Source: Ceratodon purpureus | Taxonomy: Eukaryota; Streptophyta; Bryopsida; Pseudoditrichales; Ditrichaceae | Direction: 5' to 3' | Assembly (NCBI GenBank): GCA_014871385.1 | Contig: CM026421.1 | Span: 14,940,548 to 15,004,547, forward strand | DNA: 64,000 bases | Shown here: one piece after another, positions 48,892-62,190 of the stretch | Numbering within the stretch: the stretch's first letter is position 1 | How the letters are laid out: the number at the start of each line of letters is the position of its first letter | Position numbers and translations under genes: made by a program | The notes under the pieces: generated by a model | Told to the model about the DNA's origin: nothing | The model's database searches: none | The model's input: the letters and a program-made list of their open reading frames with translations, nothing else

Positions 48892-51800
48892 TATAGGTTT
48901 TAAAATTTACAAAATTGTTAAAGTTGTATTTAATTATTGTGATTTTTCAATGGTCTAAAAATTTAAAAAATTAGTAATCAAAACTAAGAGACTAAAAACA
49001 AAAAATAACAATCTTGTTAATTTAGCTACTTATTAATTCATGCTACTCCTAGTCATTGATGCACCTAAGACTCAAAAGCATGTCCTTCCGTTTCCATTTC
49101 CTAGTATTCCCACCTGAAATAGGATTTCAAATCATCAAAAACCAAGTCGAAATAGGTCTTTGACAGTATTGTACAACAAGCAAATTTAGGTTTTCCATAT
49201 TGCGTGTATCAAGTTTGCTAAGCAATTACACTTTTAAGGCTTCTTACTGTTAAGCAAAAAATAAATTAAAAATGACCTATTTAAATAATAAATTGTGAGC
49301 ATACGGTAGGGCCCTTCTAGGTAGCTCTATAGCTTATATTCAGAATCCACCCTTCAACCAATCATTGCTACATTTCTATTTGTATATAACGTTAAAATTG
49401 TGAGATTGGCCCAGTTGACTCAATTTTGTAGACGGTATTATTTTCCCTGTCTTTCTCTTGTGCCCAGCTTCACATAATTGGATAATTTGGATTCCTGGGT
49501 TACTATCATTATTTGGACTTAAATTTATTTTCAAAGAAAAAGAATTATTATACATTTCCCTATTTAAAAAATCCGTACTTCAGTGATGAATACGACTATT
49601 GATTTTTTAATTTAATTTTATTACAATAAATATGACCATGTTTTTCTTACGTTTTATTTTTATTCTAAATTAAGAAACAAATGGGCAATTTTCTCACAGT
49701 GATAAACATCACACAGCAAACCACAGGCTGAAATCCTGATGAGATTTCTTAAGTACTTTTGAACAACATAATTGAGAAGTACAAATGGATATGTATGAAG
49801 ATCTTTTTATCTTTTTGAGCGGAATAAGAAAAGAATTCAGGATATAAAATCTGAACACCATGCCTCGTTTGTAGAATTTTCCATCCCAAAAGATTTTTTG
49901 ACTCTTGATTTGCTGAACGCTACTGGTTTAAAATGGACTGTTTGATAAATATTTTGTGTTGAAAACAATTGTGAAATGGGTCTAAACGGATAAAAATAGT
50001 AAAATTTAATCAACTATTGTGAGGAGGTAATAAAAGAATGATATCATTGATAGGAAAATCTCTCAGTAATTCAATGCCAAAGAATGAATTCATGTAATAT
50101 TTTTTTTCCACCTGTTTTTTCCATGACTTTGAAATCTCATCATGAATTGGGCTAGAATTTAAACAAACTGATTTTGAACCATGGCCCATGTGAATCACCC
50201 CATGGCAATGTTCGTATTCCAAAATATACATAAATATGTTGGTGATGACAATGAAGGTAATGGTATAAAATCATGGATGCAAAACCAAATCCGAAATCTA
50301 AATTCCCAAATCCGAAAATGTACAACCATTATCTTCACACAAAAGTGTAACAATCATTCTTGCAAAGCTGTATTTACAATACACCATTCCCAATTAACAC
50401 ATGATTAAGGGGTAGAGCCCATAATACTCATTAGTAGTTAACATAAGTTGCTTGTGTAGTTTATTCTCAACTCCTAAATTTGAACCCATATCATTTACAA
50501 GACAATGGAATAAACTCCTCATGATCTAAAATATTAAAATAAACAATGAGGCATAATCTACAACCTTGTCTTTCCGCATTAAATACTGACACTATCTAAA
50601 CTAGGGTCACAGATCTTGCTTCCATGGATCTTTCCTAATTTTGTCTTGATATACATTCCAGAGTTACTGCATCCGCATGCCAGCGAGAAAATCATTGGAA
50701 TCTCCCATCCAGCATGCCACCGGTTTACTGATAAGTCACTGCTGGAAGTTGCTAATTGTGCGCTTATAACCCAAGCTTTCGTACAGTAGATCGCGGCCAC
50801 GTCCATGCTTAATGTATAGCTTATGCTGTCTAAGTGGCTTTTGTTCCGGAAATGGCAATGGTGGTGATGTGGCCATGGGCCAGGAGATTCACTAATCATC
50901 AGTGGGAGAAATGGATAATTCTCGGGCATTTTATGTGAATAGCAACAGTGAATAGCAATGGTGGGTGATAGGGAGAGTATGTGATGTTTAAGGCTAAAAT
51001 ATAATAGAAGTTGGTCAAGTCAACATTGAACTCGCTCACGGTGCAGCTGCGATGTAAACTATGTTGTCTGTTCTCGTTTGTGTCAAAATAAAAATAAAAA
51101 TAAACTATGTTGTATGAAATTAAGAGTCAACTCACATGATGGAGAGTGTGGTCATCTTTTAGCAATCTGGTTTTGAATATTTTATGGATTGTAAACTTGT
51201 ACACTTACTCTTTGAAAGAAGCTACTTCACCCTTGTGACTATGGGTATAAGGAATACTGTAAACCATCCCTACAAATAAAATGGGTTTAGAAAATAGAAT
51301 AAATTGATCCCACCTTATTTCTATTTTCTTTTTGTATTAAATTAGATGTTTCGACACAATATTGACCTATTTTTTGTCAACATAATCTCCAAGCATGCCA
51401 AATGTTATTTTTTGGACACTATGGACAATTGAAACTTAAAAGAGTCCATCAATTTGTGTCTAAGTTCAATAATCTTTGGTCCGATTTCAAATTAAGTTGT
51501 GGTCTTTATAACTAAAAACTAGTTTATCAAAAAAGCTCTTGCAGAACAAATATGGAAAGACCACCAAGCTCTTTTATGCCTTGTAACTATTTGAATGAAA
51601 TAATAATAATACATTAAAGGAAAATGTTTGGTATTTTTTAAACTCAAGATTACTTTGTAGAAAAAAATCATGTATAAATATAAATATTTATTGTTGTTAT
51701 TGAGTTTTTTACCTTAGAAGAATATAGGGTTGATGTTCCATCAATGAAATTTCTTGAAGATAAATTCAAAATATTTAAAACTCCCATAAGAAATATTTTC

Positions 51801-52078
51801 AAAATTATTAATACCATTGCTATTCAACAAGTAGATTAGAAGATCACCAATCCTTACATCAAGTGCACAACTAACTTCAGTTGAATAAAATAAAAACAAG
51901 TATCAGAAGTTATTTTCTTTATGCTAGCAATCGGTAGCATTGGCTTTTATCACCATGTGGTGTGCAGTTGATTGGCACGATTCTTTTCCTAGCTGCAATT
52001 GCTAGCTTAGGAGTGCCATTCAATACATACCCCCACATTTGCTCAAACAAGTTCATCACGGTTTGAATCAGGAACAAT
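48892..52078. other. AT-rich intergenic DNA; one GC-richer island at 50580-50940
   Basis: No recognised gene. The island at about 50580-50940 has an open minus frame of 116 codons (50579-50929) with normal-looking amino-acid composition but no family resemblance I can name. It could be a decayed exon or a remnant of a mobile element. The rest is AT-rich. Confidence 0.35.
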
Positions 52079-52080
52079 TA

Positions 52081-52401
52081 TGGTAGAGTGTCCAAAAATG
52101 GCGCAGTGCCGAAAATGGAGCTCTAGTCATCTTCCATCAGAGGTACATAATAGCTTCCCCACCCAACAGTACCATGTACTGATGGAAAACATTATAGGGT
52201 GCCATTTTAGGGCGCCATTTTAGAAACACCTATGAATCCACCTTCAAAAATTCATAACTAATTGTAGAAGAATCCAAAAATGATGATTCCACTTGCTCCA
52301 ACTTTTTAATTAGTTTCCCCATGCATGAAAATTATTTGCACTGCTAATTTCGCAGTAGATTCTCCATGCTGAAATTTGCGCCATTATTGGACGCTCTACC
52401 A
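52081..52401. mobile_element. Tc1/mariner-like MITE, 321 bp, TA target duplication
   Basis: Terminal inverted repeats of 25 bp (52081-52105 and 52377-52401) match in 23 positions and begin TGGTAGAG. The dinucleotide TA sits at both borders (52079-52080 and 52402-52403), the signature of Tc1/mariner-type insertion. There is no transposase frame, so the element is non-autonomous. Inside is a duplicated CGCCATTTTAG-like word near 52200-52230. Confidence 0.75.
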
Positions 52402-52403
52402 TA

Positions 52404-55400
52404 TATGAAATCAGTACTCTCTCCAACCAACAATAAACAGATGACTTGGCAATCACCACTCTTGGAAAATAATAAATATACTACAAAAATTTAATCGACT
52501 TGGATACAAATTTGATTATTAGTTACTTGTTACTAAAATGTACACTCTTGAGAATAGACATTGAGGTCCTATAGATTTAAGCTTAGTATTAAAATGAATA
52601 AATACTTTACTCATGCAAGTCTCCTATGTGGACCATAATTTGTTTTCTTTTGGTTTGAGACTCTTGTCACTTGCTCCCATTTTTAGGCATGATCTTTAAA
52701 AGTAATGTTGTTTTAGAATCACATTTTGAACAAGAAACAAGTAAATCCTTTAGAACCAATCACTTTGTATATAACATTCATACCAAGGGTAAAAATGTCA
52801 TAATTTAAGCATGAAAAGATTAAGGATAAGTTAGCTTATCTAATTTGAAAGGGGTATCTAAGTATTTAAAAATGTCATATGAAAACCCTGAGATGTTTTA
52901 TTCCCTGGGTAGAGTTGGTTTTTAACTTTCTTAACCCCTAAATGGCCAAAGTCCTAGAATGGGTTTTTTGAAATTTTGGGTAGGTTCCTACGACGTCAAT
53001 TTTGGATGTGAGTTTCTGAAATTTTTGTAGACATAAGGAATTGCAAGAGCTTTGTACGAGTATAATTTTTTTTTTGCACTAGACATTGAAAAAAATATTT
53101 ATGGTGCCCAAAGCGATTTTTCTTATTTCTTGGGCAACTCCAAAATTTTAATACACCCTTCAACTACCTTTGGGATTTTTAATGCAAGTAACTAACATGA
53201 TTAGTTATGAGATTATTAAAAAAATATCTTATATTGTGGAAGATTTTCATTCTATGATGAGCCAAAGTTTTATCATTTTTTATGGTCAAAAAAGATTTTT
53301 TTTTCTTTATCACAAAAAGATAGAGATTTTTTTATTTTTTTAAGTGTTGAAGTGTTTGTTTCAACACTTTATTACTTTTCACTTATATAAGTCATATCTA
53401 TTTTATCTTTTTCCTTTTTTATTTATTTTTTACTTCAAGAATAGACATAGACATTTTTTTTGACCGCAAGGATTATTATTCTAACATAAAATGGTTTATC
53501 AAATAAATAGAATGAGTATTACAATAACATGAACCCATGTTCCTTATACAATGTTTTTCTCAATGCTAGACCTTTTTTTAGTGCAAAAAATCTACTCGAA
53601 GAGAAGTCAAAGTCAGCTGATCATATCTTGAAAGGATAAAAAAGAACAATGTTTTTTATTTCAAACTTTATAATCTTTTAATCGATGCGGTCAAATTTAT
53701 TGAAATTTGTTATGCATGATCTTTTAGAAGTCTTAAGCTAGATCCTACGGTTTAAGATGCAAAAGCAATTTTATTTTTTGTTTGTTCACTCTTGATTATG
53801 AAATTATAGTTGATAGAGTGTTTTTGGTGAAAAATGGTCACGGTCGATTAGGGGTTAATCAATGTATGATCCCATTAAACTTGATGCCTACTAATGTTTG
53901 AATGCACCAATTTTACTAATATTTGAAGCCACAAAGGCCTTAGACCGTTGTTATCAAGGATGGAATAAGTGTATGGAAGTATGATGTAGAAATTCCAACC
54001 ATACAATCTTGTAATAGTCTTGTTGGAAACGTTGTGGATGGAATTTGCACTCACAAAGCCCAATAGGTTAAAAGACTAAACCGTTTTAATGTCACAATTT
54101 GTTCCTCAAAATTCAAATGTTGGCACTTTTGAGTTGAAATTCACTTAATAATTATTTTCTTGTTTTCAATTAAAAGAATTTCAACTACATTATTATTTAG
54201 CATCTTCTTAAGATCACTTAAATTCAACGAATATACATTTAAAGGAAATATTAATGTTTTCATAGATGGCTTTGCAATGATAAAAAAAAATGGCCCAAGT
54301 TTTACATAACCAGAGAATTCAAAATGAGACCTCATTGTACAAAAGCGCTTGCCAAATCTTCACATCTTTTTATTTTTGCTTTTTTTAGGCAAATGAAGAG
54401 ATTCATAGCAAATTTTCACAACATCTTGACAGGTGGTTTTTACGACACTAACTGTACAGTACTTCAAGTGGATAGTTAGAACTTGGTCTATCTGCTCAGT
54501 CCATGACCGGTGTAGTTACGGACTGAGTCTGCAGTATTAACCTATCAGTCTGAGCAGTGTCACAACTTATCACATGAGTCACTGAGCCTGTGGTACTCTC
54601 CTCTTGATTGATGTAAGTTTATCATGTGACTTCATTTTAGGATGCAGAAACTTCATTTCCATTAACTTCTGCCAGTCCAATTTGCATACTGTAACACCAT
54701 AGCAGGTTTGTTCCCAACCGACAAATATTTATTCTTTTTGGGAAAAAAATGTTTGCCCCTCAAAATTTGGTTTCTTGATTATTTTTAAAGAAAAACTCAC
54801 TTAAAACAACTAAAAATAACCTCAAATGATTTAGATACAACAAAATACACAAAAATTTTAAATTTTAAAAAAAAATCCCTAATTTTTTTCATTTGTTTTT
54901 ATAATTTTATAATTTATGTTTGTTTTTTTTTGTGGGATTATTTATGAACAAACCTACTATGGTGTTGCAGTACGTCGTGTTGTAGGCTGTGTCTTATCAA
55001 TCTCCGCCAAAGTTGTCATAAAATAAACAATTAACTTAGTTTGAAATTATGTATCCGTTGGATGAATTTTTGTGGAGGCATGAATAAATACGAGATTGTG
55101 ATGAACAAAAAGGAAATTTAGAGATTGTCCACAACTAACCATGTGATCATGTAAGGCCCTCTAAACCCCTAAATATCCACAATAAATTCACATCAAAAAT
55201 TGTCTTTCAACACTCCTTTGTGAAGCAAGTAAATTTATTCAATTTTATGACATTTTTTTTCATTTTCAACTGTGGGATTTTAAAATAAGTATTTTTCAAT
55301 TCTTCAAATAGCTGAAATCTCACCTTAATGAATTTTCAAAAAAAACGCATTACAAATTTGGAATGGGCAACTTCATACTCTGTTAGACAATTTGAAAAAT

Positions 55401-55893
55401 TTCTTAAAATTAAATTCAAAATAAGTTGTTAAAGTTATTTTTTTTAAGGTTTGACCAAACTGCCCACATAATATGACTTGTCATTTCTCTTACCTTACTT
55501 ATTGGAATGGATTGATACAAAGCTTCTTATGCAAATATGAATCTCTACAAAATGATGGAATTTTTATCAATTTTTATTTTTATTTTTATTTTTATTTTTT
55601 TTGTAGCTGCTCGTGTTGAGATTTTAAACCTTCGATCATTCATAACACTCTGACACCCTGCCCAAAATAGCTAGAAACCACATTTTGGTTGTCTTGGAGT
55701 TTAGAGGTTAAATGGTCATCTATGAAAGGTAGTGATAGTGTACCCCCCTCATTCATTTTATGAGCTCTCTAATGTAGATACTAACATTGATCACTCGAAC
55801 GTCAGTGTGTAGATTCTAAAATGTATGAATAGGGTACATTATGGTTGTTTTCCATACATGCTCATTTGATATACACTTAAAGTAGGATGTTGT
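52404..55893. other. AT-rich intergenic DNA, no gene
   Basis: Low-complexity A/T runs dominate, including an (ATTTTT)n run at about 55571-55602. One short hairpin is visible: CTCAGTCC at 54495-54502 with GGACTGAG at 54520-54527. Short frames such as minus 53875-54063 and 54141-54335 match nothing known to me. Confidence 0.5.
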
Positions 55894-56083
55894 AAAATTG
55901 CCATTGTTTTGAAATGGCTCCAATGTACTACTATAGCTCATTTTAGGGCGGAAATGTAGGCGACTAATATATTTCTTATTTTTTTATATTACAATGAATA
56001 AGAAATGTACTAGTCGCCTACATTTCCGCCTTGAAATGAGCTACAATAGTACATTGGAGCCATTTTAGAACACTGGCAATTTT
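55894..56083. repeat. Near-perfect long hairpin, 87-bp arms, 16-bp loop
   Basis: Positions 55894-55980 are the inverted copy of 55997-56083 with about ten mismatches. Long perfect stretches include GGCGGAAATGTAGGCGACTA and its partner. Only 16 bases separate the arms. Weaker inverted similarity extends outward for roughly 25 bases. No protein is encoded. It is either a fold-back MITE of the nearly loopless type or a locus giving a long double-stranded RNA hairpin. Confidence 0.85.
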
Positions 56084-59000
56084 GGGTGTACCTAACCTAC
56101 ATCCACTTTCATTTGTATCCACTTCAATTTTTCAAACTCTCTAAAGGCAGAATTTCAAAAAGATGTTTAGGCAAATGGATGTAGAACAACTAGATATCTA
56201 ATAATTGTTTCTAAATTGGATGTCCATTTACATGTACTTTGTGCAATGGGCAAATACAAAGCATGGAAGAAAATTTCTTGCTTGTAGGAAAATCATACAA
56301 TAAAATAAAATGGGGTTATAATAGAATCACAATATCCTTATTAGATCAATTGGATAATTCTAATTCCACTATATTCCTAGATTTTTCTTTGCTTGTCCTC
56401 AAAATATGGTATTTTGTCCTCTATTTTGGGTATTTAATCCATGCTCATATTACAAGTACATCAATGACATACAATTTTAGAAGCTATTAATACCTAATCA
56501 TGGGATGTGCGTGCTCTATGACCATTAGCTAATAGTATATTTTTTTAAATGCATCTTTCCAAGAGTTTTAGATTTTGTCCCTTTTGTGCAAATAGAGCAC
56601 CTGTTTTACTGAAGTATGTGGAAATTGTACAAATGAAGCATCTCCATTAGTTTAATTTTGCACTATTGTCAAAATTCCACAATTGGTGCAAATGGAACAA
56701 CCAAAGTAATATATCTTGTTTCTTACTTGGGTATTTTTGATAGATATTACAAAATTACTTGTTTTAAAGTTCTTCTATCAATTAGATATTGTGTATTCCT
56801 ACAACTAGTCTTAATTTAAAAACAAATGAACAATGGAACTTTATACGCAAGCCAATTATTGCATTTCAAAGTGCCTACGTTTATTCATATTGGAAAAGAC
56901 ACGTTTACGGTTGTTTTCACTTGGCTACGATCACAATCTTCAAATTTGTACATTAAAATTCAAAAAACATTAAAAAATGATCATTAATTTTTATAGTTGA
57001 AGTAGCTTTAAAAATTGCAAACTAGATGGGAAAAAAGAAATGGATTCTTCTAAAATCTATCCAAATCCTTGAAGTTCAAAACTACTTATATTCTTCTAAT
57101 CTTTCTTTTCTCTTGAAGAATTCCACTAATTTCTATAGCATCCATTGTTAAATTCACCATCTCATTCTACTTTTATTTATATTTTTAACATTTAAAATTT
57201 TTCTTTATCATTTCTTATTCAACAGATACGTGAAAGAACATAAAACAACATTACGTGAGTTGAGTCCACTTCTTTTTTTACGTTTTTTATTTTTCTATTT
57301 TTTTCTTTTTTTCTTTTTGAAGTAGTTAGTTTAGCTAGTTAACATAATATCATGACTTGGTCTTAACTTGGTGTATCAGCCTCACCAAATTCTAATTTTA
57401 AAAAAAAAAATCAAGTCAAGCAAGCATTGTTATTTTTATTTTCGTCGAAGCCATTCTAGACACCAAATTTTGAATTTTAATAAATAGTAAAAATAAGACT
57501 AAAATTGCATGTTTTTTATTCCTTATCTGAAAAACTACAAAAGTCAATCTCCATTTCTCTACCAATGGAAAGAAGCAATAATACCACTTTTTGGTCCTAA
57601 ATCTTAATCCTTTCGAGAGATCTATAGAAAATAAATTTCTGTAAATTTTTATTCAATATTTTGAAACTTCATGTATATTATAGAAAATACCTAGAGAATC
57701 ACATAAAACTAAGGTTCTTTTGTATTTTAAAAAATCATAAAAAGATATCAAGATGTAAACTCCATGGTGTTTCCTTTAAAATCAACATTGCTATCATAAT
57801 GCCACATGTATAAATGGAAGTTATTTATGCTAAAATTGTGTAGGTGTAGTCCAAATTTGGACCAATGATGCTTTATAAATTGGTATGTCACTATGTTTCA
57901 ATATCAATTAATATGAACAATTTGGCAATTTAAAATTAAAGATCTGTAACTAAATATTTTCATTAGAACAATTTTAACTACAAGTATTTTATTTATAGTT
58001 AGAAAACACATTATCAACCTAACCTCCAAACATTCTATCTAATTATGACCATCATTATTAACATTTAAAATTGATTATTTTATTTTATTTTATTTTTTTA
58101 TATATATGGTATACATAAATATATAGTGCACCGTCATTTAGCAGTTTGTATTTATTTCCTAACACTTAATAGAAAGCAACCCAAAACAATCTTTTCATCT
58201 TTAAAGTTTGGATTTTATAAAATTAAGATGATGTAATGATTATAAAGTATTAATACATTTAAAGACCAATAGGTACTAAATTTATTTTTAAATTCTTTGA
58301 AAAAAATGTTGAAAATTAGCACAAAGTCTCATGGATGCATAATTGGTCAAAGTATAGTAGGCTTTCAAATACATCCACATCTTGAGTTTCTATAGCTGCG
58401 AATGGCATGAAAAAGGAATAGGGTTGGATTCTTTGTTTTAAAATGCAACTTTGGCTAGTTCAGCATACAGCTTACAGTCAAAGACTCATTTCTGGTTCAT
58501 TAAACATTAATGGGTTAATATACAAAAATATCATGAAAACTTATCATTTGTATATAAATGGCTGAACTTTTACATGTGATAAAGTTCAAAGTTCTATATC
58601 TTTGCTTTAAATTACTTACAAAATCTATAATACAACATTATTTTTCATGTTAAAAGAGATGGTATATTACACACTTCAAGTTTTAGTTTTGAAATGCTAT
58701 CAAAGATCATTTATTCTCTTAGATTTTTACAATAATATGATTAGAAATATTAATAAGTATAAAATCAAATAAGCTAAAATATGAAACAATTTATCTTTTA
58801 TGTATTGTGCTGAAACAACAATTTCTAGACATGCAGATTTCAGGTATCGGCTAAAATTTGTGAATATTAATCTTCATATTGAAGTCTTAAATATAGTTTT
58901 CTAGATAATTTCAAATTACTGTACACTTTAAATAAGTAACACAAATTTATAAGGAGTATAGAATGTGATCATTCTAAAAATACAAAAGCGAAATTAATAA

Positions 59001-60192
59001 TCTAAGATGCAAAAATCTATGGATCAATATTATCTTTACAATCCAAACTATGATGTGTTTGAAAGTTTTGTGTTATGAAAAATATTGTTTGATTAACCAT
59101 TAATATAAAGTCATTCTTGATATTAATATTTTCAAAGAAATCATGCCATTTTAATGCTATGTTAACAATGGCATGATAAAATTTTAAGTTTTTTACTTTG
59201 TAGGATTTTTACATCAAGGCTAATAAATCATGGTTCTTGAACTATTTTAAAAATTCCCTCAACCCTTAAAGGATCAAGTGTACATTAAATAGAGAAATGA
59301 GATTTCAAGCATGTTCTTCCAATGTCAGTTTTGAATGTGAATTTTTATTTTTTAATTGATGTAGGGAATTAGAAGAGATTTGTGAAGATATAGTTTCTAC
59401 TTCACAATTTGTTTTGGCAATGCTATACCTTTTTGCTACTTCTAAAATTTGGAGCATAAGAAAGAAACATCATGTATACTATACTCATATGAAATATAGA
59501 TATTTTGTAGTGCAAAAAATTGATACTAAGAGAAGTCAAAGCCCGTTTGTCTTGTTTAATTATGATAAAATAAATTGATGTTACTTACTTCAAATTATAC
59601 ATTCTTCCATTCGGTGTCATAAAATTGAATGAATTTCTTTTAATGTGTGACATAATGCTGTAGTTGATGAATAAGTTTGTACTTAAATAATTTAAGATAA
59701 GAAAATAAAATACATAAAATATTAAGAACAAAAGAAAAAAAATATGAAAAATTATTTTTGGCAATACTTATCTATTTTAAAACATAATAGACTATTTTTA
59801 GTGATTTTAACTTTTAAATAAAAAATTAAAGAATTGATTATTTGATAAACAAACCTCATTTTTTCAAAAATTAATATTGTTATGAGGTGGATGATTGTGC
59901 CACTCAAGTATGGTAGTATTCTTATGCAATGTTCTTTGGCTAAAATTCATACAAAGCTTCTTTCTTTTGCTATTCCACTATTTACTTTGGAAATGGCAAA
60001 ATTTGGTGTGTTTTTCTTGAAAAATGGTCAAAATTTTATAGGGGCTAATTGAAACCTTAAAAAATTTCAATGTTTTTTATTACAAAATAAGCGTGCAATA
60101 ATACATGTCTTATATTTGCATTTTGAAGGTTTCTAGAACAGAAGGGTTATAATACAAAACCTTACAATCACATATAAATCTCTTATCACATA
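56084..60192. other. Very AT-rich intergenic DNA, no gene
   Basis: Four kb of AT-rich sequence with abundant stops, T/A homopolymer runs and a (TTTTA)n stretch near 58076-58100. The longest open frame (56239-56490) has no recognisable family. Confidence 0.55.
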
Positions 60193-60432
60193 CTCCCTCC
60201 GTCTCACTAAAAGAGCATGGTTTGCTAAAAATAGCAAATTTAAGGACATTTCTAAATTTAGAAACAATGTTGACAAATTTAGAAATGAGTTGCCAAATTT
60301 AGAAATAAGTTGCTAAAAATAGAAACAAGTTGGCCAAATTTAGAAATAATTTGGCCAAATTTAGAAACCACTTTTTTTTTTTTGAGACAGATTGTTTTAC
60401 CAAACCATGCTCTTTTAGTGAGACGGAGGCAG
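60193..60432. mobile_element. Stowaway-type MITE, 240 bp, TA target duplication
   Basis: The element begins CTCCCTCCGTCTCACTAAAA, the hallmark Stowaway (Tc1/mariner) terminus of plants. Its 32-bp ends (60193-60224 and 60401-60432) match in 31 positions in inverted orientation. TA flanks both borders (60191-60192 and 60433-60434). The interior (about 60235-60370) contains six or more degenerate tandem copies of an AAATTTAGAAA-AAGTTGNC unit of about 19-20 bp. There is no coding capacity. The well-preserved ends suggest fairly recent insertion. Confidence 0.92.
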
Positions 60433-60434
60433 TA

Positions 60435-62130
60435 CATTCCAAATCTTGCCATTTCAAAACACTCCATATTTACACAACCCAACGTTTAATTTCTTATTCA
60501 ATGGATTCAAACTAACTCTACCATGAACCCACCCTTCGTCATTTCCTGAAAGTCAAAGAGACGAATTCTCTATCCCACAATGTTCCAATGTGAAGATGGA
60601 TATGGCAGATGATAGGACAAGTCGGACGCCTTTGAGGCCCCCATGATGTGGGGCTTGCCTTGAACCTCTGCTTCGTTGGCCATGTGTAAAAGCCAAGTTC
60701 TTCAGGACCACCAAAATCCAAAGCCAATCAAGCCCCCTCTCATTATGATTCTCTCGCAACCATGGACCCAAAAGATTCTCGCCTTTTTAGTTTTTACCTC
60801 CTTTCAATGCCATGGAAGTGGCCATCCGTGTGCCTGTAACAAGTTACCTGGAAGTCTCGCAAGTCAGGATTGTTGTGAGCCCTGTATGTGCCTTGCTGGA
60901 CATACGCTGTGGTGACAATTTTATGAGAATCTTCATCCACATCTGAACTCCTCGTGCAGCGCCATGTCATCAAGAGTCAGACATTTTTGTCTCAGGGTTG
61001 AAGATATTCATCTAGTTGTAAAGATATTCTTGGAACACAAAGGGGAAATTTTGTTGAGTTTTAAAACCCCTAGGTTAGACCCCTTTGTAGTGAAATGTTT
61101 GTCGAATCCGCACAACATCTTAGATTGAATTCAAACATGCACCACAAAACTTGACATCGATTAGAATTCAATCCATTGTATTTCACAATTAATGAAGCCA
61201 AACGACTCTTTAATCCCTAAAGGATTGGTTGCACATTAAAACACTTAGTGGCATATTGTTGTCATTTCAATCATTTTTTCAACTTTCAAATACGTTTAGT
61301 AAATAAAAAAAATCAAAAATCAACTCTATAATCTTAAAGGTCATGGTAACATGGTCTTGCTAAAAAAAAAAAAATAGACCTTGGATGCACATGATTTGCA
61401 AGGTCATGATTTTCAAACATTTTCAAAGTGTTTTTCATCCAATGACCAGATCGTGAAGCCACCATCAAATGTTTCTAATTTTTTTTTTATACATTAAAAA
61501 TTTGAACTACAACAATTTTATGTCCTTGTTTTTGTTATGAAAAAAATTCTTAAAATAACATATCAATGATGTTTTGAAGACCACAAGAAAATGAGTATGC
61601 CAAGGACAACCGTTTTTTTTTTCACACAATTAGAAGGGCACTATCAAAGAAAAATGTAAAATCCAAAGAAAGAAATGTTAAAAGTGAATGGTCATATTTT
61701 AATAATTGTGTAACTAGAAATGTTGAAGAAGAAAAAATTACAAATATGATTTGATGCAAAAGTTATTGGTACTAAATTAAAACCTAAAATTTGGAGTACA
61801 TCTCTTGGGGCAACCTTCGGCAACAATAAAGTCCATTTTGTGGACTCTTTTTGTCCATTAATTTTGAATACAAAGTAAAAATAATAATTAAAAGTATGTG
61901 AATTATCAAGATTGAGAAATCCACCAGACTGTGAAATTCAAAAATGTGAAATTATTTCAATTTACCCTAAGCTGCCCAAAAAGGTAACGACTTACTTTGG
62001 GCTCCTTGGTCCTTCGGGTTTAAAATAAAATAGTCTAGTATATGGACACAACAACCTTTGGAGGTTGAAGGAGCATAGAATACATTGGAATTGATAAAAC
62101 AAATACTAATTTCTTCAAATTTAGGAATCT
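60435..62130. other. Intergenic DNA; GC-richer island at 60530-60990
   Basis: The island next to the Stowaway element has overlapping short frames on both strands (for example plus 60676-60915, Cys-rich at its end, and minus 60539-60771) that I cannot assign to a family. From about 61000 on, the DNA is AT-rich and featureless. Confidence 0.35.
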
Positions 62131-62190
62131 ATAGCTCTTCAATTCTATGCAAATGACATGATTTTATTTGAGATATCCAAAAGAACGGGC
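62131..62190 (+). mobile_element. LINE-type reverse transcriptase fossil
   Basis: One plus frame reads IALQFYANDMILFEISKRTG. This resembles the catalytic palm motif of plant non-LTR retrotransposons (LQFADDT.LF), with the first catalytic Asp of the F/YADD box replaced by Asn. A stop lies three codons upstream and no other domain is found nearby. The element is degenerate and inactive, and the match is short enough that chance cannot be excluded. Confidence 0.35.
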
